DNA from: Aquimarina sp. Aq78
GTDB taxonomy: Bacteria > Bacteroidota > Bacteroidia > Flavobacteriales > Flavobacteriaceae
Length of the DNA stretch: 64,000 nucleotides
Assembly (NCBI RefSeq): GCF_900299525.1
Contig: NZ_OMKA01000001.1
Span: 248,001-312,000 of the forward strand
Direction of reading: 5' to 3'
In this document: piece by piece, positions 63,651 to 64,000 of the stretch
How the letters are laid out: every line of letters starts with the position of its first letter
Numbering within the stretch: position 1 is the stretch's first letter
Translations under genes and position numbers: made by a program
Notes under the pieces: model-generated
Told to the model about the DNA's origin: nothing
The model's database searches: none
What the model saw: only the letters and a program-made list of their open reading frames with translations

Positions 63651-64000
63651 TTAATGTGGATTGTTCTTTAAATGATCTTTTAGGATATCTCTGCCAAAGT
63701 CATTCGTTTTACTTCTGAAAATAGAATGAATATGATTTCTACTATTATCAAACTCTATAATAAATGTTGGGCCATGAATCAAATAGTATTGACTATCACT
63801 TCTTTGCGTATCTCCAATCCATGCAAAATAAATATTATCAAAACCAGCACTATCTATTTTTTCCATCTCTTCATGAGCCAAACTATGTTCGAGATTATGA
63901 ATGTATTCTTCAATAATAGTTCGTAAAAGTGTTTTTTGCGCCTTGTCTAATTCGGCTGCCTTAATTCCCCAGAATGCTGTGAGACGTTGCTCAGAATCAG
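63651..64000 (-). CDS. DUF3500 family protein, C-terminal part (5' end outside window)
   Basis: The minus-strand frame is open from the right edge to the TGA/TAA at 63651, about 116 residues visible. It shows the C-terminal DUF3500 signature: RLTAFWGIKAAELDKAQKTL, IYFAWIGDTQRSD, YYLIHGPTFIIEFDNS, NHIHSIFR and DFGRDILKDHL. DUF3500 proteins are secreted or periplasmic and of unknown activity. A short reading that begins at TTG 63881 is only an internal part of this gene. Convergent with the PatB gene. Confidence 0.85.
   Translation of the reverse strand, partial: DSEQRLTAFWGIKAAELDKAQKTLLRTIIEEYIHNLEHSLAHEEMEKIDSAGFDNIYFAWIGDTQRSDSQYYLIHGPTFIIEFDNSRNHIHSIFRSKTNDFGRDILKDHLKNNPH

Noticed and set aside
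63651-63881. 76-codon minus-strand frame as a whole gene
   Set aside because: It starts at an internal TTG; the frame continues upstream to the window edge as a DUF3500 protein.
1-64000. CRISPR array, tRNA, rRNA, integrase or transposase genes
   Set aside because: I found no array of equal repeats and spacers, no tRNA-like folds and no recombinase motifs; the repeats present are short dispersed elements.

Overview
The window looks like chromosomal DNA of a marine member of the Bacteroidota, most likely a Flavobacteriaceae bacterium of the Aquimarina kind. The signs are low GC, type IX secretion (T9SS) C-terminal sorting domains, TAnnTTTG-type promoter elements, DUF5916 and TonB-type outer-membrane barrels, LytTR two-component systems, a 7TMR-DISM sensor kinase and many membrane-anchored AraC regulators. 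The genus is an inference; no rRNA or tRNA gene was seen.

Layout. 1-10.3 kb: two large secreted proteins on the + strand, a GH48 cellulase-like enzyme (cut by the left edge) and a 2331-residue protein with beta-propellers, a di-haem cytochrome c peroxidase-like domain, a CBM3 cellulose-binding module and PKD domains. Both end in a T9SS sorting signal and share an unnamed Cys-flanked module of about 125 residues. 10.4-14.6 kb: a tight minus-strand operon of a small T9SS protein and two paralogous surface proteins of about 600 residues. 14.7-21.6 kb: a CPBP protease, a lipoprotein, a glycan-binding/Hint protein, a GH113-like hydrolase, a YjdI-type Fe-S protein, and pieces of a dispersed inverted-repeat element. 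21.6-24.8 kb: AraC regulator, DJ-1/PfpI lipoprotein, two NTF2-like proteins, cold-shock protein. 24.9-30.6 kb: DUF5995 protein, AraC regulator with dialkylglycine decarboxylase, patatin. 30.7-48 kb: three LytTR histidine kinase/response regulator pairs next to outer-membrane or secreted proteins, a second AraC/DJ-1 pair, an intradiol dioxygenase-like protein, a small double-glycine leader peptide and a gene remnant. 48.4-57.6 kb: S41 peptidase, LysR regulator with a second DUF5916 protein and an acetyltransferase, a small acidic/cationic peptide, and an FAD enzyme with an unknown partner. 57.7-64 kb: a 7TMR sensor kinase, then a sigZ-arsM-PAP2-PatB cluster, and a DUF3500 gene cut by the right edge.

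The two systems most worth attention are (i) the GH48 plus cytochrome/CBM3 pair, which reads as a secreted set that brings hydrolysis and redox chemistry to crystalline polysaccharide, and (ii) the SigZ cluster. Three start sites in that cluster (sigZ, arsM, PAP2) are each preceded by the same two-box promoter (TTGCGTC or TTGCATC, then exactly 15 nt, then CGTCTATA). This suggests a small autoregulated ECF regulon built around arsenic methylation. The promoter also corrects the start of the PAP2 gene.
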